From Bacteroidota bacterium (GTDB lineage: Bacteria > Bacteroidota > Bacteroidia > Bacteroidales > CAIXZF01), in the NCBI GenBank assembly GCA_022709385.1, contig JAKLIX010000001.1:248001-312000 (forward strand): DNA of 64,000 bases. Direction: 5' to 3'. Both the position numbers and the translations under genes were made by a program. Of the stretch, positions 9,001 to 16,423 are shown one piece after another. The notes under the pieces are model-generated. The model was given only the letters and a program-made list of their open reading frames with translations. It made no database searches and was not told the origin of the DNA. Each line of letters opens with the position of its first letter. Position 1 is the first letter of the stretch.

Positions 9001-9838
9001 ACATGAGCTGATAAAGCCATATTTTACTACTGACAAATTTTCCAGATTCTATGGAAGCACTGATTACGAACAAGTTGTTATCTATACGGATTCTTCATTT
9101 AAAAACCCTCAAGCTTTAGACGAATACCCAAATATCAAGCAGCATCTTGATCAATTTATCTCCGTGTTCACCTCAGACAACAAACCTTATGGGTTACATC
9201 GTGCAAGGGAAGAGAGGTTTTTTATTGGAGAAAAAATAATTGTTCAGCGAAAATGTGCAGGGCGACCTATATTTACCTATGCTGACTTCGACACCTACGT
9301 ATCTGCTACTTTTTACTTAATTAAGACTGACCGGGTAAACCTAAAATTTCTCACTGCTTTGCTAAACAGCAAACTCATTGCCTTTTGGTTAAGGCACAAG
9401 GGCAAAATGCAGGGCAATAATTACCAGGTTGACAAAGAGCCTTTGCTTGAAATCCCCATTATTGAAACCGATAAACAGGATGTGTTTGCTAACCTGGTTG
9501 ATTATATTCTGCTAGTTTATCAGCCACGGCAGGAATCCCTTATAAAATATATTGGCGATGACCTGATTATAAATTCCATCGAGGAAGTAATTGACCATGC
9601 TTTTTACGAACTCTATTTTGGCAATGAGCCTGAAATGCAGGAACTAAGGATAATTGAACATTTGGAGAACCGTGTTCAACCTATAACAAACCAATACACA
9701 CAAAAAGATATTGAAACGGTAGTTGGCTTCTACCACTGGTTACATGAGCAGAAAAATCCCATTCGTAATATATTGCTTAAAGCCAATATCGTTAGTAAAA
9801 ATATTGTCGGTGTTATTAATTCAACCATCAGCCAATGA
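6044..9838 (+). CDS. Eco57I-class N6-adenine DNA methyltransferase
   Basis: A 1264-residue class I methyltransferase of the type IIG/PglX-like group. The SAM-binding motif I is CDPAIGSGAF (Asp479) and the catalytic motif IV is GNPPYIKEY (Asn756), separated by an unusually long insert containing a coiled-coil-like segment (about 610-720, EKEFIKEQVEEKRGKIQNE). The C-terminal region (about 930-1150) resembles TaqI-type target recognition: an FxG-like block, then FLTALLNSKLIAFWLRHKGK and the Q-NYQVDKEPLLEIPI block. The first ~200 residues precede the methylase domain and could be a degenerate nuclease or specificity domain; I see no convincing PD-ExK site. It would methylate host DNA, with cleavage supplied by the upstream PLD-helicase. 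It overlaps the next gene by ATGA. Confidence 0.88.
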   Translation: MQEKELKQVLTGSYDFSKWHRVIDYVFPNCSFENSIVVIENNNDKISYIHQKGEITLTDNKRIIILEVAVKKGNITKAKVGFHNLTAKFIDQANNHGILAFYIPDAEDKSDFRLSFISKESRFKEDGTYEEFKTNPKRYTYVLGENESATTAAKRLKELAAKKNGFYFELKDVIDAFSVEKLTEEFFKKYKEQFQIFNNHLIEDDNIRYNIFGIDRNETEDEKTINELPIRDFTKKLLGRLVFLYFLQRKGWMGVPKEKNLSAQPESTESDDYTKTVKRIFSPANGYKDFIFRLFKDSKHPESFHSKYLKELFYNTLNNKERPNFEFLIDTRSPFNDGSVRSVPYLNGGLFDNDFPPGNDIDFPAQMFEDLFEFLEQYNFTIDENSPEDHEVGIDPEMLGHIFENLLEENRNSGTYYTPKEVVHYMSQQTIIQYLCHHMPGNDKAIESLVKDDKEKITPFIESHAGTIKKLLHCIKVCDPAIGSGAFPMGILKVIYGIFCKLHNYLDPETPFDEAQTKKDIIQKSIYGVDLERGAVDIARLRFWLALVVDEDYPKPLPNLDYKIMQGHSLLEKFEGIPLVFNISEYKQRKGINRNLFGSMVEESSITTYLWQNQDFDITELEEKYFKSFDPQEKIVIKAKIETLEKEFIKEQVEEKRGKIQNEINKLTAKITEIQLTNFSDTFNTTIAHKRKLEKLKKGLEKYQSQREALINEKERLWQSYENLISNFHKNKPYFLWHLYFMDVFETGGFDIVIGNPPYIKEYTNRTAFDGLRDSPYYMGKMDIWYLFACFCMDMLKDNSGIECFIAQNNWITSAGAAILRNKVVQETEMLSFTDFGNYRVFQSAGIQTMIYVVKKTKQPAASYITHYSRLLVDNIDKTFLDYFLQSEKDGKHDNFEKLLFDFVPANYVNGYITFASDANENILKKIQAVNHIKLFENEVAQGIVFPQDFLNKKNATKLGGSFKVGQGIFALSVAELNNISLTKKEHELIKPYFTTDKFSRFYGSTDYEQVVIYTDSSFKNPQALDEYPNIKQHLDQFISVFTSDNKPYGLHRAREERFFIGEKIIVQRKCAGRPIFTYADFDTYVSATFYLIKTDRVNLKFLTALLNSKLIAFWLRHKGKMQGNNYQVDKEPLLEIPIIETDKQDVFANLVDYILLVYQPRQESLIKYIGDDLIINSIEEVIDHAFYELYFGNEPEMQELRIIEHLENRVQPITNQYTQKDIETVVGFYHWLHEQKNPIRNILLKANIVSKNIVGVINSTISQ

Positions 9839-11715
9839 GGATAATAGAACTTCAATTACAGAATTTTAAATTCTTCACCGGCAATGTTTTAAGCAACACA
9901 CTTAAATTACCCAACGGGGAAAATGTCCTTGCCTGGGGCGAAAATGGAAGCGGTAAGTCCTCCATTTACTGGGCTATCTATACGTTATTACAATGCAGCT
10001 ACAAAGAACCAGCGGATATTGACAACTATTTCACTCCTGCTCACGAGAAAAACCTGGTTAACATCCATAAACCTGAAGCAGACAGGGCATTTATCAGAAT
10101 GGCTTTGGATGATGGGAATGAATACAAAATTGAACTTGGTGATTATAGCGTCATTGGCAATACTGATTTACAACAAAGTGCTGTAAGCAGCGACTTTATT
10201 GATTACAATGTGATTGCAAGTTTTTTAAGGTTCATGCATAAACATCAACCTGAACAATTGCCTTTGTTCGAGGAGCAGATTTTCAGGTTTATGCCTTTCA
10301 ATGCCCCGGCACCTTACACTGCCGGGATTAAGTACTTTGACAAAGCATTTGAAAAAATTAACGAAGAATTACAAAAAGACCCAATCACTAAAAAGTATCC
10401 TACAGCCGGATCAGCAGCTTATGACCAGTATAAAAATCTGGTAGATGAATTTAACAGACAACTACGGCAGGAATTGGGTTTGGTTAATGTCAGAGCAAAT
10501 GAAATACTTGAAAGAAAGTTTGGATATCCTATTGATATTGAGTTAAGTTATATGCCTGTTGAATTTCAGAGAACAAGCACACAATTCAGATTCACACAAA
10601 AGCCTTCTATCATCTTAAAAATCAACAACTATTACGGACACCCAGATGCGGTAAAGCGACCTCATTCTTTCTTGAATGAAGCAAAGAAGGCCGCCATCGG
10701 TCTATCCATACGTCTTGGAATACTCGAAAGGAGGCTTTCGGCAGATAAATTGAACGTATTAGCATTGGATGATTTGCTAATTAGTCTGGACATGAGCAAT
10801 CGAGAGGTAGTTCTAAAGTTGTTGTTTGAAGATTACGAACCAAATTACCAGCTCTTCATATTTACACACGATAAGCAGCTATTCAATATTGCTAAACACA
10901 AGATTAATAATGGCACTTTCCCGGATAATTGGAAATTCTGGGAGTTTTATGTCAATGAGAAAGATCCTGATAAACCAGAGCCAAGATTGTTTGAGAATGA
11001 AACAGAAATGAGCAGAGCTTTAAATCATTTAGTCGAAAATGATTATCCAGCGGCTGCAAACTACTTGCGAAAACATTGTGAAAAGATTTTAGAAGATAAC
11101 ATCCCGGAGGAATTGTATGCAAATATCAATAAAGAGGAACCTAATTCAAATTATGCTCTGGATTCTATTTTAAACAGGGCTTCGATATTCTTTACAACAA
11201 TTAAACAACAAGGAGTAGTTGATAAAATAAATGATCTGAAGCAATATCTTAAAATCTTACTAAATCCATTGTCCCACACAGAACGTGGAGTTCAAAGGTA
11301 CAAAGCTGAAATATTGAATGTTATTAAAGTACTAAATGCTTTAGAATATGAATTAAAGCAAGCCAGATATGGAGTTCAAATAAAATCTGGCGAAACAATA
11401 GTATTAAAGCTGACCAAAGACATTGCTATTTCCTATGAGATTGATGTAAGATTACTTGAAAATACATATTGGTATTATGATCAAGGAAACCTCTCATTTA
11501 CAGTTCAGAAAGGAGATACGATTAAAATCAGAGAATTTGAAAACGGAGTGCTAAAAGAGGAAAAAAAGTTTACATATTATCAGTCTTTGCCTCTACCAGA
11601 ATTGTATAAACAGATAACAAATCACAACGACTTCCAAATTCCTGAAGTTCCTGATTGGAGGGTATTATTTATTCTTAATGGCATATCATTTAATAATCTT
11701 ATACCAGTTGTATAG
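9835..11715 (+). CDS. SMC/RecF-like AAA ATPase of the defence operon
   Basis: A 626-residue ATPase of the RecF/SMC-like overcoming-lysogenization class. The N-terminus reads IIELQLQNFKFFTGN, then Walker A WGENGSGKSS at about 33-42, the signature-like region FLNEAKKAAIGLSIRLGILE at about 280, Walker B LNVLALDDLLISLD at about 305-318, and the switch-like His in FTHDKQLF. The C-terminal third (about 400-520) is helical and carries ILLNPLSHTERG, a motif seen near HEPN-like regions in some ATPase effectors; that link is weak. It starts within the stop of the methyltransferase (ATGA), so it belongs to the same operon and may act as a sensor, translocase or effector. Confidence 0.82.
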   Translation: MRIIELQLQNFKFFTGNVLSNTLKLPNGENVLAWGENGSGKSSIYWAIYTLLQCSYKEPADIDNYFTPAHEKNLVNIHKPEADRAFIRMALDDGNEYKIELGDYSVIGNTDLQQSAVSSDFIDYNVIASFLRFMHKHQPEQLPLFEEQIFRFMPFNAPAPYTAGIKYFDKAFEKINEELQKDPITKKYPTAGSAAYDQYKNLVDEFNRQLRQELGLVNVRANEILERKFGYPIDIELSYMPVEFQRTSTQFRFTQKPSIILKINNYYGHPDAVKRPHSFLNEAKKAAIGLSIRLGILERRLSADKLNVLALDDLLISLDMSNREVVLKLLFEDYEPNYQLFIFTHDKQLFNIAKHKINNGTFPDNWKFWEFYVNEKDPDKPEPRLFENETEMSRALNHLVENDYPAAANYLRKHCEKILEDNIPEELYANINKEEPNSNYALDSILNRASIFFTTIKQQGVVDKINDLKQYLKILLNPLSHTERGVQRYKAEILNVIKVLNALEYELKQARYGVQIKSGETIVLKLTKDIAISYEIDVRLLENTYWYYDQGNLSFTVQKGDTIKIREFENGVLKEEKKFTYYQSLPLPELYKQITNHNDFQIPEVPDWRVLFILNGISFNNLIPVV

Positions 11716-11719
11716 CAAA

Positions 11720-11839
11720 ATGGAAACTGAATTACATCTAAAAGATAACACCATGCTTCGTTTAAGTTGGCATAGTATGCTATATGACAAGTATTTACAG
11801 TTTGTTCACCTCATTGGTGAGGCGATTAAAATCAATTAA
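11720..11839 (+). CDS. Small ORF between ATPase and Fic gene
   Basis: A possible 39-residue protein (METELHLKDNTMLRLSWHSM and onward) starting 4 nt after the ATPase stop and ending 15 nt before the Fic gene, in the same direction. No family is recognised and coding potential is uncertain; it is reported because it fits the operon spacing and could be an unnoticed small partner of the Fic protein. Confidence 0.3.
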   Translation: METELHLKDNTMLRLSWHSMLYDKYLQFVHLIGEAIKIN

Positions 11840-11854
11840 TATAAATACAATATC

Positions 11855-12946
11855 ATGGCTATTAAACCTGAAATACCTAACAACGAACTGCCTTTGTTGC
11901 CTCCCGACAGGGATGCAATTGAAACCAAAGCCATTTTAAGGCAGGAAAGCAAGGCAGCCGTTGCTCTGGCTGAGTTAAAAGGGTTGGCACATACACTGCC
12001 AAACCAGAATATTCTCATCAATGCCATTGTTTTAAAGGAAGCAAAAGCATCTTCCGAAATAGAGAATGTGATTACCACACACGATTCGTTATACCAGGCA
12101 TTAACTGCCAAATCATTCAAACCCGATTCTGCCACGAAAGAGGTGCTTCGCTATAGGGAGGCATTGTTTGCAGGTACTGAGTTTATCCGCAACAAAGGAT
12201 TTTTAAATACAAATGGGATCATTCAGGTACAGAATATTCTTGAAGAAAACACGGCAGGGCTTCGTCAACTGCCCGGCACAACCTTAAAAAATGATACTAC
12301 TGGAGAGACAATTTACACACCACCCGATGATAAAAATGCTATTAGAGAACTGATGTCTAACCTGGAAAAATTTCTCAATATGGATGAAGATGATGATGTT
12401 TCGCCACTAATCAAGCTGGCGGTTCAGCATTACCAGTTTGAAAGCATCCATCCATTTTATGATGGCAACGGCAGAACGGGTCGCATAGTAAATGTCCTTT
12501 ACTTGATGCTGAAAGGCTTATTGGATAGTCCAATACTTTACCTAAGTGGATTCATTATTCGTAACAAAGGCGAATATTACCGCCTGTTAAGAGATGTTAC
12601 CTTTAACGCTAATTGGGAACCTTGGGTGCTTTACATTCTGAAAGGTATTGAGCAAACGGCAGCAGAAACCATCGGGCAGGTTAACAATATTAACGGCTTG
12701 ATCCTCGAGACTATCGCTAAAGTAAAAGCCGAAAAGCCTCTGGTTTATTCAAAGGAGTTTATTGAATTGCTTTTCGAGCATCCTTATTCAAAAATCGAAC
12801 ATTTGGAATCCAGGGGCATCGCTAAGCGAAAGACTGCCGGTAAGTATCTTTCCGAGTTAGCAGAAATTGGAATATTGGTGCCTCAGAAAATTGGTAAAGA
12901 GATAATTTACATAAACAAAGCACTTTATGAGCTTCTTAAAAAGTAA
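11855..12946 (+). CDS. Fic-domain AMP-transferase (class II)
   Basis: A 363-residue Fic protein with the full active site HPFYDGNGRTGR at residues 199-210 and an N-terminal inhibitory motif SSEIEN (Ser66, Glu70, Asn71) matching the class II alpha-inh pattern S/TxxxE(G/N). An N-terminal Fic_N-like segment (PLLPPDRDAIETKAILRQES) precedes it, and a C-terminal winged-helix-like domain (about 290-363) follows, the usual layout of Fic/DOC family proteins in Bacteroidota. These enzymes transfer AMP from ATP to hydroxyl side chains; the target is unknown. It lies 139 nt downstream of the ATPase in the same orientation and may be a distal member of the operon or an independent stress or toxin module. 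Confidence 0.92.
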   Translation: MAIKPEIPNNELPLLPPDRDAIETKAILRQESKAAVALAELKGLAHTLPNQNILINAIVLKEAKASSEIENVITTHDSLYQALTAKSFKPDSATKEVLRYREALFAGTEFIRNKGFLNTNGIIQVQNILEENTAGLRQLPGTTLKNDTTGETIYTPPDDKNAIRELMSNLEKFLNMDEDDDVSPLIKLAVQHYQFESIHPFYDGNGRTGRIVNVLYLMLKGLLDSPILYLSGFIIRNKGEYYRLLRDVTFNANWEPWVLYILKGIEQTAAETIGQVNNINGLILETIAKVKAEKPLVYSKEFIELLFEHPYSKIEHLESRGIAKRKTAGKYLSELAEIGILVPQKIGKEIIYINKALYELLKK

Positions 12947-12954
12947 TTTATTCA

Positions 12955-13080
12955 AACATGGGTGTCATTTACTCACGTTTCAGGAACATGGGCATTCCGT
13001 ACCCACGTTTTCAATACGTGGGTGATATTTTAAAATATTTGCCCATATCCAAACAACATGGGCATTCCATGCCCACGTTC
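12955..13080. repeat. Cluster of four palindromic repeats
   Basis: Four imperfect palindromes follow the Fic gene: ACATGGGTG...CTCACGTT (12955-12980), AACATGGGCATTCCGTACCC (12984-13010, ending ACGTT), ACGTGGGTGATAT...GCCCATAT (13016-13047) and AACATGGGCATTCCATGCCC (13055-13079, ending ACGTT). Each pairs ACRTGGG with CCCAYGT-like arms. Spacing is irregular (centres 26-36 nt apart) and the unit differs between copies, unlike CRISPR. They could be protein-binding sites, a terminator array or REP-like elements. They lie exactly between the defence operon and the transporter operon. Confidence 0.7.
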
Positions 13081-13106
13081 AATATTTGTTAATTAATTGA
13101 TTGTCA

Positions 13107-13271
13107 ATGATACAGCAAAATTTCACATTAAACATGCTCACATTCACTTATCCGGTTGAAACTGCCAAGTTTACTTTCTTAGCCGAAAAAACCGATGGTT
13201 TGTTTTCCATTCACAAAACCGAATGGCCTGTTAATATTAAACTTAATATTGGGAAAACTAGGGAAAACTAA
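13107..13271 (+). CDS. Small ORF upstream of the livH-like gene
   Basis: An open frame of 54 residues (MIQQNFTLNMLTFTYPVETA, ending NIGKTREN) that ends just before the transporter operon. Its last codons overlap the GGGAAAACTA promoter box at 13261. No family is recognised. The sequence looks protein-like in composition, but I cannot show that it is translated. Confidence 0.35.
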   Translation: MIQQNFTLNMLTFTYPVETAKFTFLAEKTDGLFSIHKTEWPVNIKLNIGKTREN

Positions 13272-13287
13272 TCTGTAACGACCTTTG
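13251..13287 (+). promoter_or_regulatory. Promoter of the transporter operon with tandem GGGAAAACTA box
   Basis: GGGAAAACTA occurs twice in tandem (13251-13260 and 13261-13270). The second copy starts 19 nt upstream of GACCTTTG (13280-13287), a -7-like element (consensus TAnnTTTG). The same box at the same 19-nt offset occurs upstream of the decarboxylase operon (22680) and the giant T9SS gene (29310). The box occupies the spacer just downstream of where a normal TTTG -33 element would be, as expected for an activator or alternative sigma site. Confidence 0.6.
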
Positions 13288-13300
13288 CACCTTTAATTAA

Positions 13301-14173
13301 ATGATGATAGTTCAAATACTAGTAAACAGCTTGATTAACGGACTACTCCTTGCACTTGTAGCTCTGGGCTTCCATATCATTTTTTCAGCCACTAAAATCT
13401 TCCATATCGCACACGGAGGAATTTATGTTGCCGGAGTGTATTTCTTTCTGTGGACAAGCCCTTTTGTTGGAGTAGCATTCGGAATCATACTGTCTGTCGC
13501 TTTTGCATTTCTTTTGGGAGTTCTTATCGAATGGTCGGTTTACAAGCCTCTGTTAAAAAAATCAAGCAACGAAAATATAGCCCTTATCAGTTCACTTGGA
13601 GTTTACATTATTATTATCAATATCATCGCACTGCTCTTTGGCAATGAAACTAAAATCCTCGACAATACCATCCGTGAAAGTTTAACTCTGGGTGAAATCA
13701 TCATCACCAGACCTCAGGTATGGCAGCTAATTTTTGCACTTCCCTTGATTGCCCTGTTTTTGATATTCATTAAAGTTACCGGTTACGGATTGAAAATAAG
13801 GGCTATTTCAGACAATCCAATTTTAGCAAGAGTGATGGGCATTAAAACTCAAAATATCCGTTACATCGTTTTTGGGCTTGGTTCTATAATGGCGGTTTCA
13901 GCGGCTTTGTTAAAAGGGTTCGATACAGGCATTGACCCCTATTCGGGAATGGCTATTACACTCAGTGCTGCCGTTGTAGTGATTATTGGTGGTTCAAGTT
14001 CATTGTACGGCACAATATTAGCCTCAATGATGCTTGCTATCATTCAGAATTTTACCGAGTTCTTTCTCTCTGCCCAATGGAAGGACACTGTTACTTTTAC
14101 TATTCTGATCATTGTGTTGCTATGGCGTACCGAAGGTATTTTACATTTTAATGTGAGGGTTGACGAGAAATGA
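13301..14173 (+). CDS. livH: Branched-chain amino-acid ABC permease, LivH-like
   Basis: A 290-residue inner-membrane permease with about eight hydrophobic segments. The LivH family signature is clear: NSLINGLLLALVALGFHIIF at the N-terminus, AHGGIYVAGVY, VYKPLLKKSSNENIALISSL, the cytoplasmic loop GLKIRAISDNPILARVMGI that docks the ATPases, and the GGSSSLYGTILASMMLAI block. It forms the heterodimeric channel with the next gene, LivM-like, which it overlaps by 4 nt. First gene of an operon of four importer components plus a binding lipoprotein. True substrates of this family include Leu/Ile/Val, but also other amino acids, amides and urea, so the substrate should be left open. Confidence 0.9.
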   Translation: MMIVQILVNSLINGLLLALVALGFHIIFSATKIFHIAHGGIYVAGVYFFLWTSPFVGVAFGIILSVAFAFLLGVLIEWSVYKPLLKKSSNENIALISSLGVYIIIINIIALLFGNETKILDNTIRESLTLGEIIITRPQVWQLIFALPLIALFLIFIKVTGYGLKIRAISDNPILARVMGIKTQNIRYIVFGLGSIMAVSAALLKGFDTGIDPYSGMAITLSAAVVVIIGGSSSLYGTILASMMLAIIQNFTEFFLSAQWKDTVTFTILIIVLLWRTEGILHFNVRVDEK

Positions 14174-15045
14174 ACTATATCATTCACATATTAATCATTC
14201 TGCAGATTTACATCATTCTGGCGTTGTCCCTGAATCTGAAAACGGGTTTTACAGGATTACTTTCCTTATGCCAGGCTGCTTTCTACGGTACAGGCGCTTA
14301 CCTTACCACCTTGTTAATGGTTGACAAAGGATTGAACTTTTTTACAGCCTTGTTTCTGGCCATTCTGATAAACATTGCCCTGAATGCTGCCATTACCACC
14401 TGGCTGGCTGGCAGGTTGCGGAATCTTTATTTTACACTTGCTACCATAGCATTACAAATTGTATTCTTTGGGGTGGTTTACAACTGGCAAAGTCTCACAC
14501 GTGGGCCATTCGGAATACCAGGGATACCGAAACCTGAATTAGCAGGAATAGTTTTTAATACACCATTGCAGTTTTTCTTTCTGGCATTGTTTTTTACTTC
14601 TGTAACAATAGTGTTCTTTTATTGGTTTGCGAAAACCCCCTTGTGCAAATTACTGGAATGTACCCGGGATGATGAAGTCTGGCTTACTGTTTTGGGGAAA
14701 CGCCCGGCATACTTCAAATTTGTAAGCATTTCAATTACAGTAGTGTTTGCCACCGTAGCTGGGGCATTGTATGCAACCTATATGAGCTACATTGACCCCA
14801 CGAGCTTCACATTGGATGAAAGTATTCTTATACTCACTATTATTCTTGTGGGTGGCACAGGAAATATCATTGGTCCCGTTTCCGGAGCATTGATTTATGT
14901 GCTGTTGCCCGAAGCGCTTCGATTTGTCAACATGCCCGATTCCATTTCTGCCAATGCGCGCATGATTATCTATGCAATGATTTTGATCTTGATTGTTCGG
15001 TTTAAGCCCAATGGCTTGTTCGGTAAATTTGAAATTCGGGGATGA
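14170..15045 (+). CDS. livM: Branched-chain amino-acid ABC permease, LivM-like
   Basis: A 291-residue polytopic membrane protein, partner of LivH in the transport channel. Family features include LSLNLKTGFTGLLSLCQAAF, YGTGAYLTTLLM, the domain-coupling loop TRDDEVWLTVLGKRPAYFKF and the late block GGTGNIIGPVSGALIYVLLP. It overlaps livH upstream and livG downstream by 4 nt each, showing tight translational coupling. Confidence 0.9.
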   Translation: MNYIIHILIILQIYIILALSLNLKTGFTGLLSLCQAAFYGTGAYLTTLLMVDKGLNFFTALFLAILINIALNAAITTWLAGRLRNLYFTLATIALQIVFFGVVYNWQSLTRGPFGIPGIPKPELAGIVFNTPLQFFFLALFFTSVTIVFFYWFAKTPLCKLLECTRDDEVWLTVLGKRPAYFKFVSISITVVFATVAGALYATYMSYIDPTSFTLDESILILTIILVGGTGNIIGPVSGALIYVLLPEALRFVNMPDSISANARMIIYAMILILIVRFKPNGLFGKFEIRG

Positions 15046-15770
15046 TGGAAGCCATACTGAACATACAGAACCTATACAAACACTACGAAGGCATAGTGGC
15101 AGTGGATAATGTAAATCTTACTATTATTCCGGGTACGCTTACAGGAATATTTGGCGATAACGGAGCCGGAAAAACTACACTATTCAACTTGTTAAGCGGT
15201 TTTGAAAATCCAGAAAATGGCTCTGTTTTTTTTGAAGGGAAAAATATTACAAAGAAAAGTGTGATTTACAGGGCAAGGCATGGTATGGGAAGGTTGTTCC
15301 AGATTCCCCGTATTTTTCCAGATGTAACTGTCTTAGACAATTTGCTGGCTGCAGGAAACAACCACGAAGCAAAGTACCTGCACAACTACCTGCTGAAACA
15401 CTCGGCCATTAAAAAGAACAAAATCGCAGACCTTGAGAAAGCAAAAAATATACTTGACCAATTTCATTTAACTGAAAAAGCCGGATTAAAGGCTTATGAG
15501 TTGAGTGTGGGCGAAAAAAGGCTCCTTTCATTAGGCTCACTCTTGATGAATGAGGCAAAGTTATTGCTGTTGGACGAACCTTTTGCCGGGATAAATGAGG
15601 TAGCCGCAAAACAGATAAAGAGCATCCTTATTTCCTTAAAAAGCAGTGGTACTACATTTTTGATGATTGAGCATGACAAAGCCAAGCTATTTGAACTGGC
15701 TGATAGTGTTTATGAAATGAAACAAGGAAAACTATTAAACACAACAAACACACATCATGCAAACCACTGA
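15042..15770 (+). CDS. livG: ABC transporter ATPase, LivG-like
   Basis: A 242-residue cytoplasmic ATPase energising the LivHM channel. Walker A is FGDNGAGKTT, the Q-loop region contains GMGRLFQIPRIF, the signature is LSVGEKRLLS and Walker B is LLLLDEPFAGI, with the switch His in MIEHD. The 4-nt overlap with livM and 14-nt overlap with livF fix it in the operon. Confidence 0.9.
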   Translation: MMEAILNIQNLYKHYEGIVAVDNVNLTIIPGTLTGIFGDNGAGKTTLFNLLSGFENPENGSVFFEGKNITKKSVIYRARHGMGRLFQIPRIFPDVTVLDNLLAAGNNHEAKYLHNYLLKHSAIKKNKIADLEKAKNILDQFHLTEKAGLKAYELSVGEKRLLSLGSLLMNEAKLLLLDEPFAGINEVAAKQIKSILISLKSSGTTFLMIEHDKAKLFELADSVYEMKQGKLLNTTNTHHANH

Positions 15771-16422
15771 TTCCAATATTATCCTTGACATACAGAACCT
15801 GTCCTGCGGATATGGAGGGAAACCGGTGTTTGAAGATTTCAACCTGCAGGTTGGAAAAGGAGATTGTATTGCAATTACGGGACCCAACGGTTGCGGGAAA
15901 AGCACCCTGCTAAAAGCCATTTACCAGCTTTGTGTAATTAATTCCGGCACAATATCTTATAATGGACACCTGCTGAATGGCAAGAATCCCGAGCAGGTAA
16001 AGAAACTGGGCATAGCCTACTTTATGCAAAAAAATGCCATCTTCGCTAAGCTATCCGTTAAAGAAAACCTTTTACTATCTTTAAATGGTACAAGCAAAAC
16101 CGATAAGAAACAAAAGATTGAAGAAATAATTGCAGTGTTCCCGGATATTGGAAAATGGCAGAATAAAACAGCAGGTCTATTAAGCGGAGGACAAAGGCAG
16201 CAGTTATCCATGGCTATGCTGCTCTCACAAGATGCCAACCTTTGGCTGCTCGATGAGTTTTCAGCCGGTCTAGATACTGAGAAATCTGAGGATTTCCTGC
16301 AACTGGTTTTAAAACACTTTGGGAAAACTTCAGATAACCCAAACACAATAATCTTCGTGGAACACAAAAATAACATAATCAATAAATTGGGAAAAAGAAT
16401 TATTAATTTTAATAGTTTATAA
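15757..16422 (+). CDS. livF: ABC transporter ATPase, LivF-like
   Basis: A 221-residue second ATPase of the importer. It shows Walker A ITGPNGCGKSTL, signature LLSGGQRQQLSMA, Walker B LWLLDEFSAGLD and a switch His in FVEHKN. In Walker B the usual DEPS is DEFS, a small oddity. It is slightly short for LivF (usually about 235). The binding-protein gene starts 1 nt after its stop. Confidence 0.88.
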   Translation: MQTTDSNIILDIQNLSCGYGGKPVFEDFNLQVGKGDCIAITGPNGCGKSTLLKAIYQLCVINSGTISYNGHLLNGKNPEQVKKLGIAYFMQKNAIFAKLSVKENLLLSLNGTSKTDKKQKIEEIIAVFPDIGKWQNKTAGLLSGGQRQQLSMAMLLSQDANLWLLDEFSAGLDTEKSEDFLQLVLKHFGKTSDNPNTIIFVEHKNNIINKLGKRIINFNSL

Positions 16423-16423
16423 T

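Noticed and set aside
2763-11715. Assignment to DISARM or BREX
   Set aside because: Only generic modules (PLD, SNF2, adenine methylase, ATPase) are shared; DrmA, DrmB, PglZ and BrxC homologues are not present.
12955-13080. CRISPR array
   Set aside because: Units differ in sequence, are palindromic through their whole length, have no spacers of uniform length, and no cas genes are nearby.
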